Assembly: GCF_902506205.1 (NCBI RefSeq)
Contig: NZ_LR732816.1
Span: 718,863 to 782,862 of the forward strand
DNA from: Brevundimonas sp. G8
GTDB taxonomy: Bacteria > Pseudomonadota > Alphaproteobacteria > Caulobacterales > Caulobacteraceae
Reading direction: 5' to 3'
Length of the DNA: 64,000 bases
Shown: one piece after another, positions 52,854 through 62,023 of the stretch
How positions within the stretch are numbered: position 1 is the stretch's first letter
Layout: each line of letters begins with the position of its first letter
Position numbers and translations under genes: made by a program
The notes under the pieces: model-generated
Databases searched by the model: none
What the model saw: the letters and a program-made list of their open reading frames with translations, nothing else
What the model was told of the DNA's origin: nothing

Positions 52854-53290
52854 GCCTTTGCGCCCTTGCCGTTCGACGGATCACGCTGGGCGAACAGGCG
52901 CGTCACCTCGGCCATGTTCTCCACGCCCCATGTGCACAGCGGCACGAGCGCCTGCGCCAGGCTGACGCCCAGCGGCGTCAGCCCATAGTCCACCCGCGGC
53001 GGCACCTCCTTGTAGTCGGTGCGCTTCACCAGACCGTCGGATTCCAGCTCCTTCAGATGCTGGATCAACACCTTGTCGCTGACGTCGCGGATCGCCCGTC
53101 GCAGCTCGCCGTAACGGGTCGGACCGTCCTGGGCCAGGAAGTACAGGATCAGCGGCTTCCACTTGCCGGACACGACCCGAAGCGTGGCGTCCAGCCCACA
53201 GGTGAAACCGGGCAAGGTCGGGGTGCAAACCGACGTCGAGGGCGGAGCCGACACGGGGGCGGCGGAGGTTTCTGGATGATCGAGCGACAT
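52850..53290 (-). CDS. HxlR-family transcriptional regulator
   Basis: A 146-residue winged-helix protein with the HxlR layout: a cysteine near the start of the domain (FTCGLDATLRVVSGKWKPLILYFL), then YGELRRAIRDVSDKVLIQHLKELESDGLVKRTDY and YGLTPLGVSL. Many HxlR proteins sense electrophiles or oxidants through that cysteine and control a divergent oxidoreductase gene, as here with the SDR at 53375. Confidence 0.92.
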   Translation of the reverse strand: MSLDHPETSAAPVSAPPSTSVCTPTLPGFTCGLDATLRVVSGKWKPLILYFLAQDGPTRYGELRRAIRDVSDKVLIQHLKELESDGLVKRTDYKEVPPRVDYGLTPLGVSLAQALVPLCTWGVENMAEVTRLFAQRDPSNGKGAKA

Positions 53291-53296
53291 TTCTAG

Positions 53297-53314
53297 GCAC
53301 TTACCAAATGGTGC
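53297..53314. promoter_or_regulatory. Likely HxlR operator
   Basis: GCAC-TTACCAAATG-GTGC forms an inverted repeat with a nested ACCA-AA-TGGT, just upstream of the hxlR start in the 84-bp divergent gap to the SDR gene. Short palindromes with TTACC/GGTAA wording are typical HxlR sites. Binding is inferred. Confidence 0.5.
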
Positions 53315-53374
53315 ATACTTGTCGATAGGTGGGTGGCCCCTCAGCTCAGTGCAACCTCAATGAAGGAGCACATC

Positions 53375-54109
53375 ATGAGCAGGCTACAAGGCAAGACGGC
53401 GGTCATCACGGGCGGTGGAACCGGCATAGGACTGGGCGCGGCCAAACGGTTCGTCGAGGAGGGCGCCTTCGTCTATCTCTTCGGACGGCGCCAGGCGCAG
53501 CTTGAGGCGGCCGTCGACGCATTGGGTCCGAACGCCCGCGCGATCGTCGGGTCCATTACCGATCCCGCCGACCTCGACCGACTATACTCTACGGTGAAGG
53601 CCGAACGGGGCGGGCTCGACATCCTGTTCGCCAACGCTGGGACCGGCGCCTTCGCCGCGCTGGGCGAGATCACGCCCGAACACTACGACCAGACCTTCGA
53701 CGTCAATGTGAAGGGCACGATCTTCACGGTGCAAAAGGCCTTGCCGCTGATGTCGGTCGGCGGCTCGATCATCCTGACCGGGTCCAGCACAGGCGTCATG
53801 GGCACCCCCGCCTTCAGCATCTACAGCGCCACGAAGGCGGCGATCCGCAACCTGGCGCGCAGTTGGGCGCTCGACCTGAAGGGGACCGGCATCCGCGTCA
53901 ACGTCCTGTCCCCCGGACCGACCACGACCGAACTGGCGACAGAGGTCCTGGGCGAGGAGGGCCTCGCCGCCATCGGCGCCTCCACCGTGCTGGGCCGCAT
54001 GGGCGATCCCTCGGAGACCGGCGCCGTCGCCGCCTTTCTGGCCTCGTCCGACAGCAGCTTCATGACCGGCGGCGAAGTCTTCGTCGACGGCGGCCTGGCC
54101 CAGGTCTGA
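53375..54109 (+). CDS. SDR-family oxidoreductase
   Basis: A 244-residue classical short-chain dehydrogenase: the cofactor turn TGGGTGIGLGAAKRF, NAG in LFANAGTGAFA, the catalytic Ser-Tyr-Lys as S in ILTGSSTGVMG and YSATKAA, and the C-terminal MTGGEVFVDGGLAQV. It reduces or oxidises an unknown carbonyl or alcohol with NAD(P). AAGGAG seven bases upstream supports ATG 53375. It is divergent from, and probably repressed by, the HxlR gene. Confidence 0.93.
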   Translation: MSRLQGKTAVITGGGTGIGLGAAKRFVEEGAFVYLFGRRQAQLEAAVDALGPNARAIVGSITDPADLDRLYSTVKAERGGLDILFANAGTGAFAALGEITPEHYDQTFDVNVKGTIFTVQKALPLMSVGGSIILTGSSTGVMGTPAFSIYSATKAAIRNLARSWALDLKGTGIRVNVLSPGPTTTELATEVLGEEGLAAIGASTVLGRMGDPSETGAVAAFLASSDSSFMTGGEVFVDGGLAQV

Positions 54110-54130
54110 CGCCTCAGGTCCAAGCCGACG

Positions 54131-54168
54131 CATCGAGGGCTTCGATCATCGGATCGAGGCCCTCGATG
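54131..54168. terminator. Long hairpin after SDR gene
   Basis: Arms 54131-54146 and 54153-54168 (CATCGAGGG...; 16 bp, one mismatch) enclose CATCGG. It stands 21 bp beyond the SDR stop and lacks a clear T-run, so it may be a terminator or part of the decayed sequence next to it. Confidence 0.45.
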
Positions 54169-54169
54169 C

Positions 54170-54222
54170 CCACCGCGCCGCCATCTGACCCAGCCCCCGA
54201 TGACGCCCAGGATCTTGGTCAT
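54170..54222 (-). pseudogene. Internally deleted remnant of an aspartate racemase gene
   Basis: On the minus strand ATG 54222 begins ATGACCAAGATCCTGGGCGT, nearly the same as the start of the intact racemase at 52853 (one changed codon, S2 to T). After ten codons the sequence jumps to TGGGTCAGATGGCGGCGCGGT, which in the intact gene encodes LGQMAAR about 50 codons later. The rest is lost. It is a deleted second copy. Confidence 0.75.
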
Positions 54223-54279
54223 GCGGCTATTCCAGAAGACGCTTCGGCGTTTCGTCGATAGGCAGGCCACATGTCGCGC

Positions 54280-54325
54280 GCCTAGCGGACAGCTCCAGTC
54301 CGCTACGGGTGGGAAGCTGACGCTG
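54280..54325 (-). repeat. Partial copy of the MSAFGG-type intergenic repeat
   Basis: The stretch contains AGTCCGCTACGGGTGGGAAGC-TGACG, matching the tail AGCTAAGGGTGGGAAGC-CAACG of the copy at 54885-54967. It lies 3 bp beyond the GNAT stop codon, in the same orientation relative to its gene as the other copies. Confidence 0.55.
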
Positions 54326-54328
54326 ATT

Positions 54329-54826
54329 TCAGGCGGCTTCGAAACCGGTGTGGTAGGTGACGTCGCCGACGGCGGGTTGGCCGCCTAGAACCAGCGACTG
54401 AAAATACTCAGGCGGAACGTGGCCATAGCGAAGAGCGTGGTCGCTGGAGAAACCAAAACGACCGTAATAAGGGGGATCGCCGAGGACGACGCAGCCCTTG
54501 GCGCCAAGGCTCGTGAGCTTGTCCAAGCCCGCCTTGATCAGGGCCGAACCGACACCGCCCCCTTGAAGGCCAGGAGAGACCGACACAGGCCCGAGGCCAA
54601 ACCACCCGATGTCCTGCCCATCAATCAGCACAGGCGAGAAGCCGACATGGCCGATGACCGAACCCTCCAGTTCGGCGACGAGGGACACTGTCAGCGCCCA
54701 TGCGTCTCTTAACGCGTCAACGATAGCGCCCTCGGTCTGGCTGCTGTGCTCGACCCCGACAAAGGCGGAGTCAGTCAGCGTCCTGATATAGGGTATGTCC
54801 TTGGAGGCTTCCGGGCGAATGATCAT
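54329..54826 (-). CDS. GNAT-family N-acetyltransferase
   Basis: A 165-residue acetyltransferase. The acetyl-CoA-binding segment is SPGLQGGGVGSALIKAGLDKL, and VLGDPPYYGRFGFSSDHALRYGHVPPEYFQSLVLG matches the YhbS-like subgroup. The substrate is unknown. ATG 54826 opens MIIRPEASKDIPYIR, the normal GNAT start; ATG 54868 adds 14 residues. GC content is visibly lower than the surrounding core genes, and a repeat follows the stop, so it may be an acquired cassette. Confidence 0.88.
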   Translation of the reverse strand: MIIRPEASKDIPYIRTLTDSAFVGVEHSSQTEGAIVDALRDAWALTVSLVAELEGSVIGHVGFSPVLIDGQDIGWFGLGPVSVSPGLQGGGVGSALIKAGLDKLTSLGAKGCVVLGDPPYYGRFGFSSDHALRYGHVPPEYFQSLVLGGQPAVGDVTYHTGFEAA

Positions 54827-54884
54827 CGGGCTGATGTCGCGCACCCACCGTGATCCGGCAATCGGCAATGGCCGAGAGGAGCCT

Positions 54885-54967
54885 ATTTCAGTCCTGAGCT
54901 TTGCCGCCGAAAGCGGACATTGGCCTCCAGGCCGGAAACCGGTCGCGGTCAGCTAAGGGTGGGAAGC
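54885..54967 (-). repeat. MSAFGG-type intergenic repeat, copy A
   Basis: About 83 bp sharing ATTTCAGTCCT-AGCTT, GCCGCCGAAAGCGGACATTGG, CCAGGCCGG and AGCTAAGGGTGG with copy B. On the minus strand part of it would read ATGTCCGCTTTCGGCGG. It lies 5 bp beyond the NUDIX stop codon. Confidence 0.75.
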
Positions 54968-54972
54968 CAACG

Positions 54973-55431
54973 TCAACCGGCGGGCCAAATCCCAACTTTC
55001 CCCAAAAGATCAACGAGGTCGTCCGGCCAGATTTGCTCAGTTGAAGCGGTGATCTCGTCCGATGACCACCAGCGATGGTCAGCCATCACCTCACGTTCAA
55101 AGTCTGTCCAATGGGCATCGGAGATTTCCGAAGTCGCCGCACGAACAAGGAAGTAGTGCTCGTCGCCCAATACGATCTCTCCATCCGGCATCTCGAATGT
55201 CACTTGCCGTCGATGCACTTCGGAACCGGGCTCAATGTCTCTGAGGCCGGTCTCCTCCATGAGCTCTCGTCGAGCGGCATCTTCGAAGGTTTCACCGACC
55301 TCCAACCCGCCGCCGGGGGTAGCCCAGAAGACCCGACCTGCGAGTGGTCCATTCTTGTGATCGAACCTGAACAATAGTAGCCGACCACCCGGATCGATGA
55401 TGAGGAGCCGAGAAGAGGGACGTGTTCGCAT
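54973..55431 (-). CDS. NUDIX hydrolase
   Basis: A 152-residue NUDIX protein. The Nudix box GGGLEVGETFEDAARRELMEETGL spans about residues 41-63 with the REL-EE core intact, so it should hydrolyse a nucleoside-diphosphate-linked compound with magnesium. Substrate unknown. It is one of three lower-GC genes in a row, each followed by the same repeat. Confidence 0.92.
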   Translation of the reverse strand: MRTRPSSRLLIIDPGGRLLLFRFDHKNGPLAGRVFWATPGGGLEVGETFEDAARRELMEETGLRDIEPGSEVHRRQVTFEMPDGEIVLGDEHYFLVRAATSEISDAHWTDFEREVMADHRWWSSDEITASTEQIWPDDLVDLLGKVGIWPAG

Positions 55432-55483
55432 GTCGCGGCTTTGCCAGAGTTCTGGCGGATGAGGAATGTCCGCAATGGGTCGA

Positions 55484-55575
55484 TTTCAGTCCTAGGCTTC
55501 GCCGCCGAAAGCGGACATTGGTTTCCAGGCCGGGAAGCGGACGCGGTCGATGTAAGCTAAGGGTGGCTAGCGGAC
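55484..55575 (-). repeat. MSAFGG-type intergenic repeat, copy B
   Basis: About 92 bp, closely matching copy A over GATTTCAGTCCTAGGCTT, GCCGCCGAAAGCGGACATTGG, TCCAGGCCGGGAAGCGG and AAGCTAAGGGTGG. It lies 15 bp beyond the stop of the M19 peptidase-like gene in the same relative orientation. Confidence 0.75.
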
Positions 55576-55590
55576 GCGGGCTTAACCAGA

Positions 55591-56685
55591 CTAAGCGTTG
55601 CTAGTGGCGTCGCTGAAGATTCTTACGAAGTTTCCGCCCACGATCTTGTCGATGTCCAAAGCGACGTAACCTCTTCGGTCCAGAGCCTGGGCCAGCACCG
55701 TCATCCGATCCGGGCCATCCATGTCTGCGCAGGTCACGTGGCCGTTGAGGGGCTCGGCTCCGGGCCGCCCCATATTCCTGGCCTGATACTCGGCCAACCG
55801 GGCGACCTTGCTGGCTTGAGGGCTGTCGTCGCCCATTGCCGGTTGATCGCTGCCGAAGCCTGCAACTTCAACGCCGCCGATGTTCACCACGTGGTCGATG
55901 TGATCCACGACATCTTCGACGGAGGAGGTATCGCGGTCCGTGAGCCAGCGGCTCATCATGAAGACGCCGAAGAAGCCTCCTTTGTCCGCAAGAGCCCGGA
56001 TCGCTTCGTCGGTCTTATTGCGCATACTGGAGTTCAGCGCGCGGCAACCCGCATGGGTGATGGCGATCGGTCCGTTGGATAGGCCAATTGCCTCGATGGT
56101 CGTTCGGTCGCTGCAGTGGGATAGGTCGATCAGCCCACCCAGACGACCCATCTCTTCCACGACCCGGGCACCGAGCAGTGACAAGCCGCCGTCGTGAGGC
56201 TCTATGAAACCGTCGCCCGCAGCGGTTCTCTCGTTGTGGGTCAACTGGAGAATTCTAAGCCCGGAAGCATGCATCGTCCTCAAATTTTCGAGGTTTTGAT
56301 CGGAATATGAGATCACCGATGGCCCCAGGACCGATGCGTCTTGGCAGGCAATCACAACGCCCAACTTGTTGTCCGCACGAGCCTTTTGAAAGTCTTGGCC
56401 GTTGCGAATAAGGTGTAGAGCCGTACCCGCCTCGCCCACGCGAGCAGTCCACGCCGCCAGAGCTTCCGTAGCTTGGGGCAGCGCGCGGGGAAAAATTGTT
56501 AGATCCAGAACGAGAGCATCCATCTTGGCGGCTAGGACTTCAGGACCATCAACCGATCCTGCTCCTCCAATCGCCAACGCATCCACGACATACCGTCCTG
56601 AGAGCGAGGTCTGCGCAACCGCAGTGCCGAAGTTGAGCATCGCCGCGCCTCCGACAAGAGAGTACATCATTTCACGTCGGTTCAT
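55591..56685 (-). CDS. M19 membrane-dipeptidase-like protein, probably altered active site
   Basis: A 364-residue protein of the renal dipeptidase (M19) family. A twin-arginine-like start MNRREMMYSLVGGAAM suggests export. Two zinc-site histidine regions are present, DLSHCSDRTT and ITHAGCRALNSS, and GVEVAGFGSDQPAM is the conserved late strand. The N-terminal His-x-Asp zinc motif (usually D-G-H-N-D) is replaced by VVDALAIGG, and the bridging glutamate is not evident, so normal dipeptidase activity is doubtful. Lower GC than the surroundings supports recent acquisition. Confidence 0.8.
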   Translation of the reverse strand: MNRREMMYSLVGGAAMLNFGTAVAQTSLSGRYVVDALAIGGAGSVDGPEVLAAKMDALVLDLTIFPRALPQATEALAAWTARVGEAGTALHLIRNGQDFQKARADNKLGVVIACQDASVLGPSVISYSDQNLENLRTMHASGLRILQLTHNERTAAGDGFIEPHDGGLSLLGARVVEEMGRLGGLIDLSHCSDRTTIEAIGLSNGPIAITHAGCRALNSSMRNKTDEAIRALADKGGFFGVFMMSRWLTDRDTSSVEDVVDHIDHVVNIGGVEVAGFGSDQPAMGDDSPQASKVARLAEYQARNMGRPGAEPLNGHVTCADMDGPDRMTVLAQALDRRGYVALDIDKIVGGNFVRIFSDATSNA

Positions 56686-56903
56686 GCGGGAAGCCCTCCA
56701 AAGCCGAAGCTTTGAGATGGTTGTCCAGGGAACACGAGTTAAATTGCCGTAACGCGGACAGTTGAGAACGCCCTTGGTGGGACGGCCGCCAAACCTTCTG
56801 AATCGCCAAAAGCGCAGGCCCGAACATGTGCTATGGGTCGGTTTGCGAAGTTAGCGCTTGGCCCAAAAAGGGGACCCCACGCCTCTGCATCATCTGATGG
56901 GGC

Positions 56904-57044
56904 TCATTGGCGATCCTTTCCCCGCCGGGCGCGGCGCCTTTCGACAAGGACAGTGACCACCACGACGACCAGCCCGGATACGAGAAACAGAACGCCGACC
57001 CACGTGGAGTAGGACAGGACCTGAAGCCAGTCGGTTCCGGTCAC
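56904..57044 (-). CDS. 46-residue single-pass membrane protein
   Basis: From GTG 57044 to TGA 56904-56906 the minus strand encodes a short start (MTGTDWLQVLSYSTWV), a strong membrane helix (GVLFLVSGLVVVVVTVLV) and a basic tail (ERRRARRGKDRQ). A GGAGAG site lies about 6 bp upstream. Its topology and ribosome-binding site make it likely real. It starts 10 bp after the DUF3253 gene ends, so they may be co-transcribed. Function unknown. Confidence 0.6.
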   Translation of the reverse strand: MTGTDWLQVLSYSTWVGVLFLVSGLVVVVVTVLVERRRARRGKDRQ

Positions 57045-57054
57045 AGGGTCTCTC

Positions 57055-57291
57055 CTATCCGCCGCGACCGATCCGATACGGCCCCGCCCGCGTCGCCAAG
57101 CTGCGACCTTTCCAGCTCAGGCGCACCAGCCCGTCGCTCACCATCTGATCGACCGCCGCGTGAACCTCCGGCATCGCCTCCCGCCAGTCCCCGTCCGGGC
57201 CAGCCAAAGCCCGCGCCACCTCGCTGGGGCAGACGGTCGCGCCCTCCGCACGGGCGGCCAACAACGCCAGCGTCGCCTCGCGCGCATCCAC
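57055..57291 (-). CDS. DUF3253 family protein (winged-helix-like)
   Basis: A 78-residue protein. The order REATLALLAARAEGATVCPSEVARALAG, then WREAMPEVHAAVDQMVSDGLVRLSWKGRSL and GPYRIGRGG, is that of DUF3253, a compact helical domain that looks like a small winged helix. Function unknown. It follows the PLP enzyme gene by 15 bp. Confidence 0.82.
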   Translation of the reverse strand: MDAREATLALLAARAEGATVCPSEVARALAGPDGDWREAMPEVHAAVDQMVSDGLVRLSWKGRSLATRAGPYRIGRGG

Positions 57292-57306
57292 CCCGCTCGC
57301 CGCCGC

Positions 57307-58305
57307 CTACAGCGCCCCCTCGATCTCGCTCTGATAGCCGAACAAGCCCTGCGCCCCACCGGTGTGCAGGAACACGACCGTCTCGCCCCGGAACTGTCCC
57401 GCCCGCGCCAGGGCGATCAGCCCCTTCATCGCCTTGCCGGAATAGACCGGGTCCAGCACGATCCCGTCCAGACGCGCGGCCAGGGTCAGGGCGTCGATCA
57501 CCCCCTGGTCGATCAGGCCGTAACCGTCGCCGACATAGTCGCAATCGGCGACCACCTGCTCGCGTTTCACCCGCCCCGGCTGGCCCAGCAGGGCGGCCGT
57601 TTCCTCGGCCAGTTTGAAGACGTTCGCCTCTTGCTTCTCCCTGGGCGCGCGCACCCCGATGCCCAGCACCGGAATGTCCGCCCCCATGACCGCCAGCCCG
57701 GCGACCAGGCCGGCATGGGTGCCCGCGCTGCCCGTCGCCGTCACGATCCGGTGGACCTCCAGGTCCATCTCGTCGGCCTGGACCACGATCTCGCGCGCGC
57801 AATCGACATAGCCCAAGGCTCCAATCGGGTTCGAACCGCCGCCGGGGATGACATAGGGTTTGCCGCCCCGCGCCCGCACGGCCTCCGCCGTCGTCTCCAA
57901 CTCGGCGACCATGTCCGTCCCGCCCGGCACGGTGCGCAGGGTCGCCCCGAACAGTCGGTCCAGCAGCACGTTTCCGTTGCCGACATAGTCCGTCGCCTTG
58001 GACCCCGTTCGCTCTTCCAGAATGATCTCGCAGGCCAGGCCGTGCGCGGCCGCCGCCGCTGCGGTTTGCCGCACATGGTTCGACTGCACCGCCCCTTGCG
58101 TCACCAGCGTATCGGCGTCCTGCCCGAACGCCGCGCCCAGCAGGAACTCCAGCTTGCGCGTCTTGTTGCCCCCGCCCGCCAACCCCGTGCAGTCGTCGCG
58201 CTTGATCCACAGGTCCACGCCCAGCTCCTCGGACAGCCGAGGCAGCGGTTCCAGCGGCGTCGGCAGATGGGCCAGACGGATGCGGGCGAAACGGGCGAGA
58301 TGCAT
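57307..58305 (-). CDS. D-cysteine desulfhydrase / ACC deaminase family PLP enzyme
   Basis: A 332-residue type II PLP enzyme. The PLP-lysine region is [21 protein letters not shown] (Lys in GGNKTRK), followed by [16 protein letters not shown] and the phosphate loop [13 protein letters not shown]. This fits D-cysteine desulfhydrase, which makes pyruvate, sulfide and ammonia; ACC deaminase is the close alternative. AGGAGC supports ATG 58305; an in-frame ATG at 58329 is also present. Confidence 0.88.
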   Translation of the reverse strand: MHLARFARIRLAHLPTPLEPLPRLSEELGVDLWIKRDDCTGLAGGGNKTRKLEFLLGAAFGQDADTLVTQGAVQSNHVRQTAAAAAAHGLACEIILEERTGSKATDYVGNGNVLLDRLFGATLRTVPGGTDMVAELETTAEAVRARGGKPYVIPGGGSNPIGALGYVDCAREIVVQADEMDLEVHRIVTATGSAGTHAGLVAGLAVMGADIPVLGIGVRAPREKQEANVFKLAEETAALLGQPGRVKREQVVADCDYVGDGYGLIDQGVIDALTLAARLDGIVLDPVYSGKAMKGLIALARAGQFRGETVVFLHTGGAQGLFGYQSEIEGAL

Positions 58306-58342
58306 GGGGGACGGCTCCTGTTCGCCCATTCAATACCCGCTT

Positions 58343-58363
58343 CCCTCTCCCGTCGGGAGAGGG
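58343..58363. repeat. CCCTCTCCC hairpin repeat
   Basis: CCCTCTCCC-GTC-GGGAGAGGG is a perfect 9-bp hairpin with 3-nt loop in the gap between the PLP enzyme and the TIGR02587 gene, followed by GCGCGAAAGGGTGAGGGGC at about 58399-58417. It has the same design as the hairpins at 13900, 14034 and 63845. Confidence 0.65.
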
Positions 58364-58467
58364 CTTGAGCGCACGAGAGCGTCAGCGATCGTCCTGGCGC
58401 GAAAGGGTGAGGGGCACGGTGTATCCGACATGCGGAGCCAAAGCCGAACGCCAGGCGTTGCCGCCGC

Positions 58468-59298
58468 ATGACCGCCGCCGCACCGCTTCTGGATCTGGGA
58501 CGAGAGCGCGCCTACGTCCGCGACCTCGGCCGCGCCTTCGCGGGCGCTCTGGTCTTCAACATCCCGCTCCTGATGACGATGGAGATGTGGGAGCAGGGTG
58601 TGGTCATGGACCGCTGGCGCCTGCTGACCTTCATCGTCGCCGGCCTGCCCCTGCTCTATGGCCTGTCCTATTACGCGGGCTTTTCAAAGCGGCGCGGGCT
58701 AATCAACGACGCGCTGGACACCGCCGTCGCGCTGGCGGTCGGCTTCGTCACCGCCTCGGTCCTGCTGATCCTGTTCGGCGTGGTCGAGTGGGACGCCCCG
58801 CCGCGCGAGGCCCTGGGCATGGTCGCGCTTCAGGCCATCCCCGGCGCCATGGGCGCGCTCCTGGCCCGCCGTCAGCTCAGCGGAGAGGGCGGCGGCGACA
58901 CCGACGAAGATCAGGCCTCCTATTTCGGTGAACTGTTCCTGATGACCGTCGGCGCCCTGTTCTTTGCGTTGAACATCGCCCCGACGGAGGAGATGATCCT
59001 GATCGCCTACAAGGCGACGCCCGTCCACATCCTGGCCCTGATCGCCGTGTCGATCCTGCTGCTGCACCTGATCGTCTTCAAGGCCGGCTTCGCTGGCCAG
59101 GAAGAGGCCGACCACCCGCTCAAGGCCTTCTTCCACTTCACCGTGCCGGGCTACGCCATCGCCCTGGCGGTCAGCCTGTTCGCCCTGTTCCTGTTCGGCC
59201 GGATCGAGGGCCATTCCGTTGCGGGAGTGGTCCAGACCATGATCGTCCTGGGCTTTCCCGCCTCGATCGGCGCCGCCGCCGCCCGCCTGTTGGTCTGA
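58468..59298 (+). CDS. TIGR02587 family integral membrane protein
   Basis: A 276-residue protein with about seven membrane helices. Starts RAYVRDLGRAFAGALVFNIPLLMTMEMWEQG, and includes the conserved ALNIAPTEEMILIAYKATPVHILALIAVSILLLHLIVFKAGF. It matches the TIGR02587 group, which is encoded next to a TIGR02588 protein, as here. Function unknown; a transport or envelope role is a guess. Confidence 0.85.
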   Translation: MTAAAPLLDLGRERAYVRDLGRAFAGALVFNIPLLMTMEMWEQGVVMDRWRLLTFIVAGLPLLYGLSYYAGFSKRRGLINDALDTAVALAVGFVTASVLLILFGVVEWDAPPREALGMVALQAIPGAMGALLARRQLSGEGGGDTDEDQASYFGELFLMTVGALFFALNIAPTEEMILIAYKATPVHILALIAVSILLLHLIVFKAGFAGQEEADHPLKAFFHFTVPGYAIALAVSLFALFLFGRIEGHSVAGVVQTMIVLGFPASIGAAAARLLV

Positions 59299-59303
59299 GG
59301 TCC

Positions 59304-59687
59304 ATGCCGAGAAAACCCGCCTCGAAAGCCCCGCCGTCCGGTCATCCGTTGCTGCAATGGGCCATGGCCGCCCTGGGCGCCGTCATCACCTTGACCGCCA
59401 TCGCCATCGTCGTGTGGGAGGCTGTGCAACCGACGGCCCCGCCCGCCCTCAGCGCCCGCATCGTCGCCGTCCAGTCCACGGCCGCCGGTCACGTCGCGAC
59501 TGTCCGTGTACAGAACGATGGCGACGAAACCGCCGCCGCCGTCGATATCGAGGGCGTGCTGGGCGACCAGACGACGACCGCCAGCCTCGACTATGTGCCG
59601 GGCCACGGCCACGCCAAGGCCTACCTGCGTTTCGACGCCGATCCGCGCGCGGCGTCGGTTTCGGTCAAGGGCTGGTCGGCGCCCTAG
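59304..59687 (+). CDS. TIGR02588 family protein
   Basis: A 127-residue protein with one membrane helix (LLQWAMAALGAVITLTAIAIVVWEAV) and a small beta-sandwich-like periplasmic domain (IVAVQSTAAGHVATVRVQNDGDETAAAVDIEG). It lies 5 bp after the TIGR02587 gene, the partner with which this family co-occurs. Function unknown. The TPP riboswitch for thiC starts about 15 bp after its stop. Confidence 0.83.
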   Translation: MPRKPASKAPPSGHPLLQWAMAALGAVITLTAIAIVVWEAVQPTAPPALSARIVAVQSTAAGHVATVRVQNDGDETAAAVDIEGVLGDQTTTASLDYVPGHGHAKAYLRFDADPRAASVSVKGWSAP

Positions 59688-59701
59688 GCCTGGGTTATGG
59701 T

Positions 59702-61786
<2,085 letters not shown>

Positions 61787-62023
61787 CTACTTATCTCCAA
61801 CGTCGACCTTTTTGACCGAAGAGGCCTTCCGCAAGTGCGAATCCACATCTACGGTTGCAATCAAGCTGGATTGTTCAGATTTGTATTTTGGTTGCGAAAC
61901 TGCGACCGCCTTCATTCTACGGTAGAAAGAGGCGCAGCCGCGATGGTCCGTATTTGCCGATCCCGGTTCGCCATGGGTTGATGCCCACGAGGTTGAATTC
62001 TGAACTCTCCAGCCCAAACTTTT
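61787..62023 (+). ncRNA. Candidate retron msr-msd region (ends unresolved)
   Basis: This 237-bp non-coding stretch lies between thiC and the retron reverse transcriptase and is the expected place for the retron RNA. I see a stem-loop at 61908-61933 (GCCTT and TTCTA paired across CGG), and a stem CGGTTGCA (61852-61859) with TGCGACCG (61901-61908, one G-U). A possible outer pair is GCGAATCC (61836-61843) with GGTTCGC (61965-61971). An AGC triplet that could hold the branching guanosine is at about 61864. No convincing a1/a2 pair was fixed, so the boundaries are only the limits of the gap. Confidence 0.3.

Noticed and set aside
54280..56900. True integron attC sites
   Set aside because: Repeats follow each gene, but no RYYYAAC and GTTRRRY core pair and no integrase were found, so the integron label is not justified.
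61787..62017. 76-residue minus-strand ORF in front of the retron RT
   Set aside because: No start signal, no fold, and it overlaps the place where the retron RNA is expected; treated as chance.
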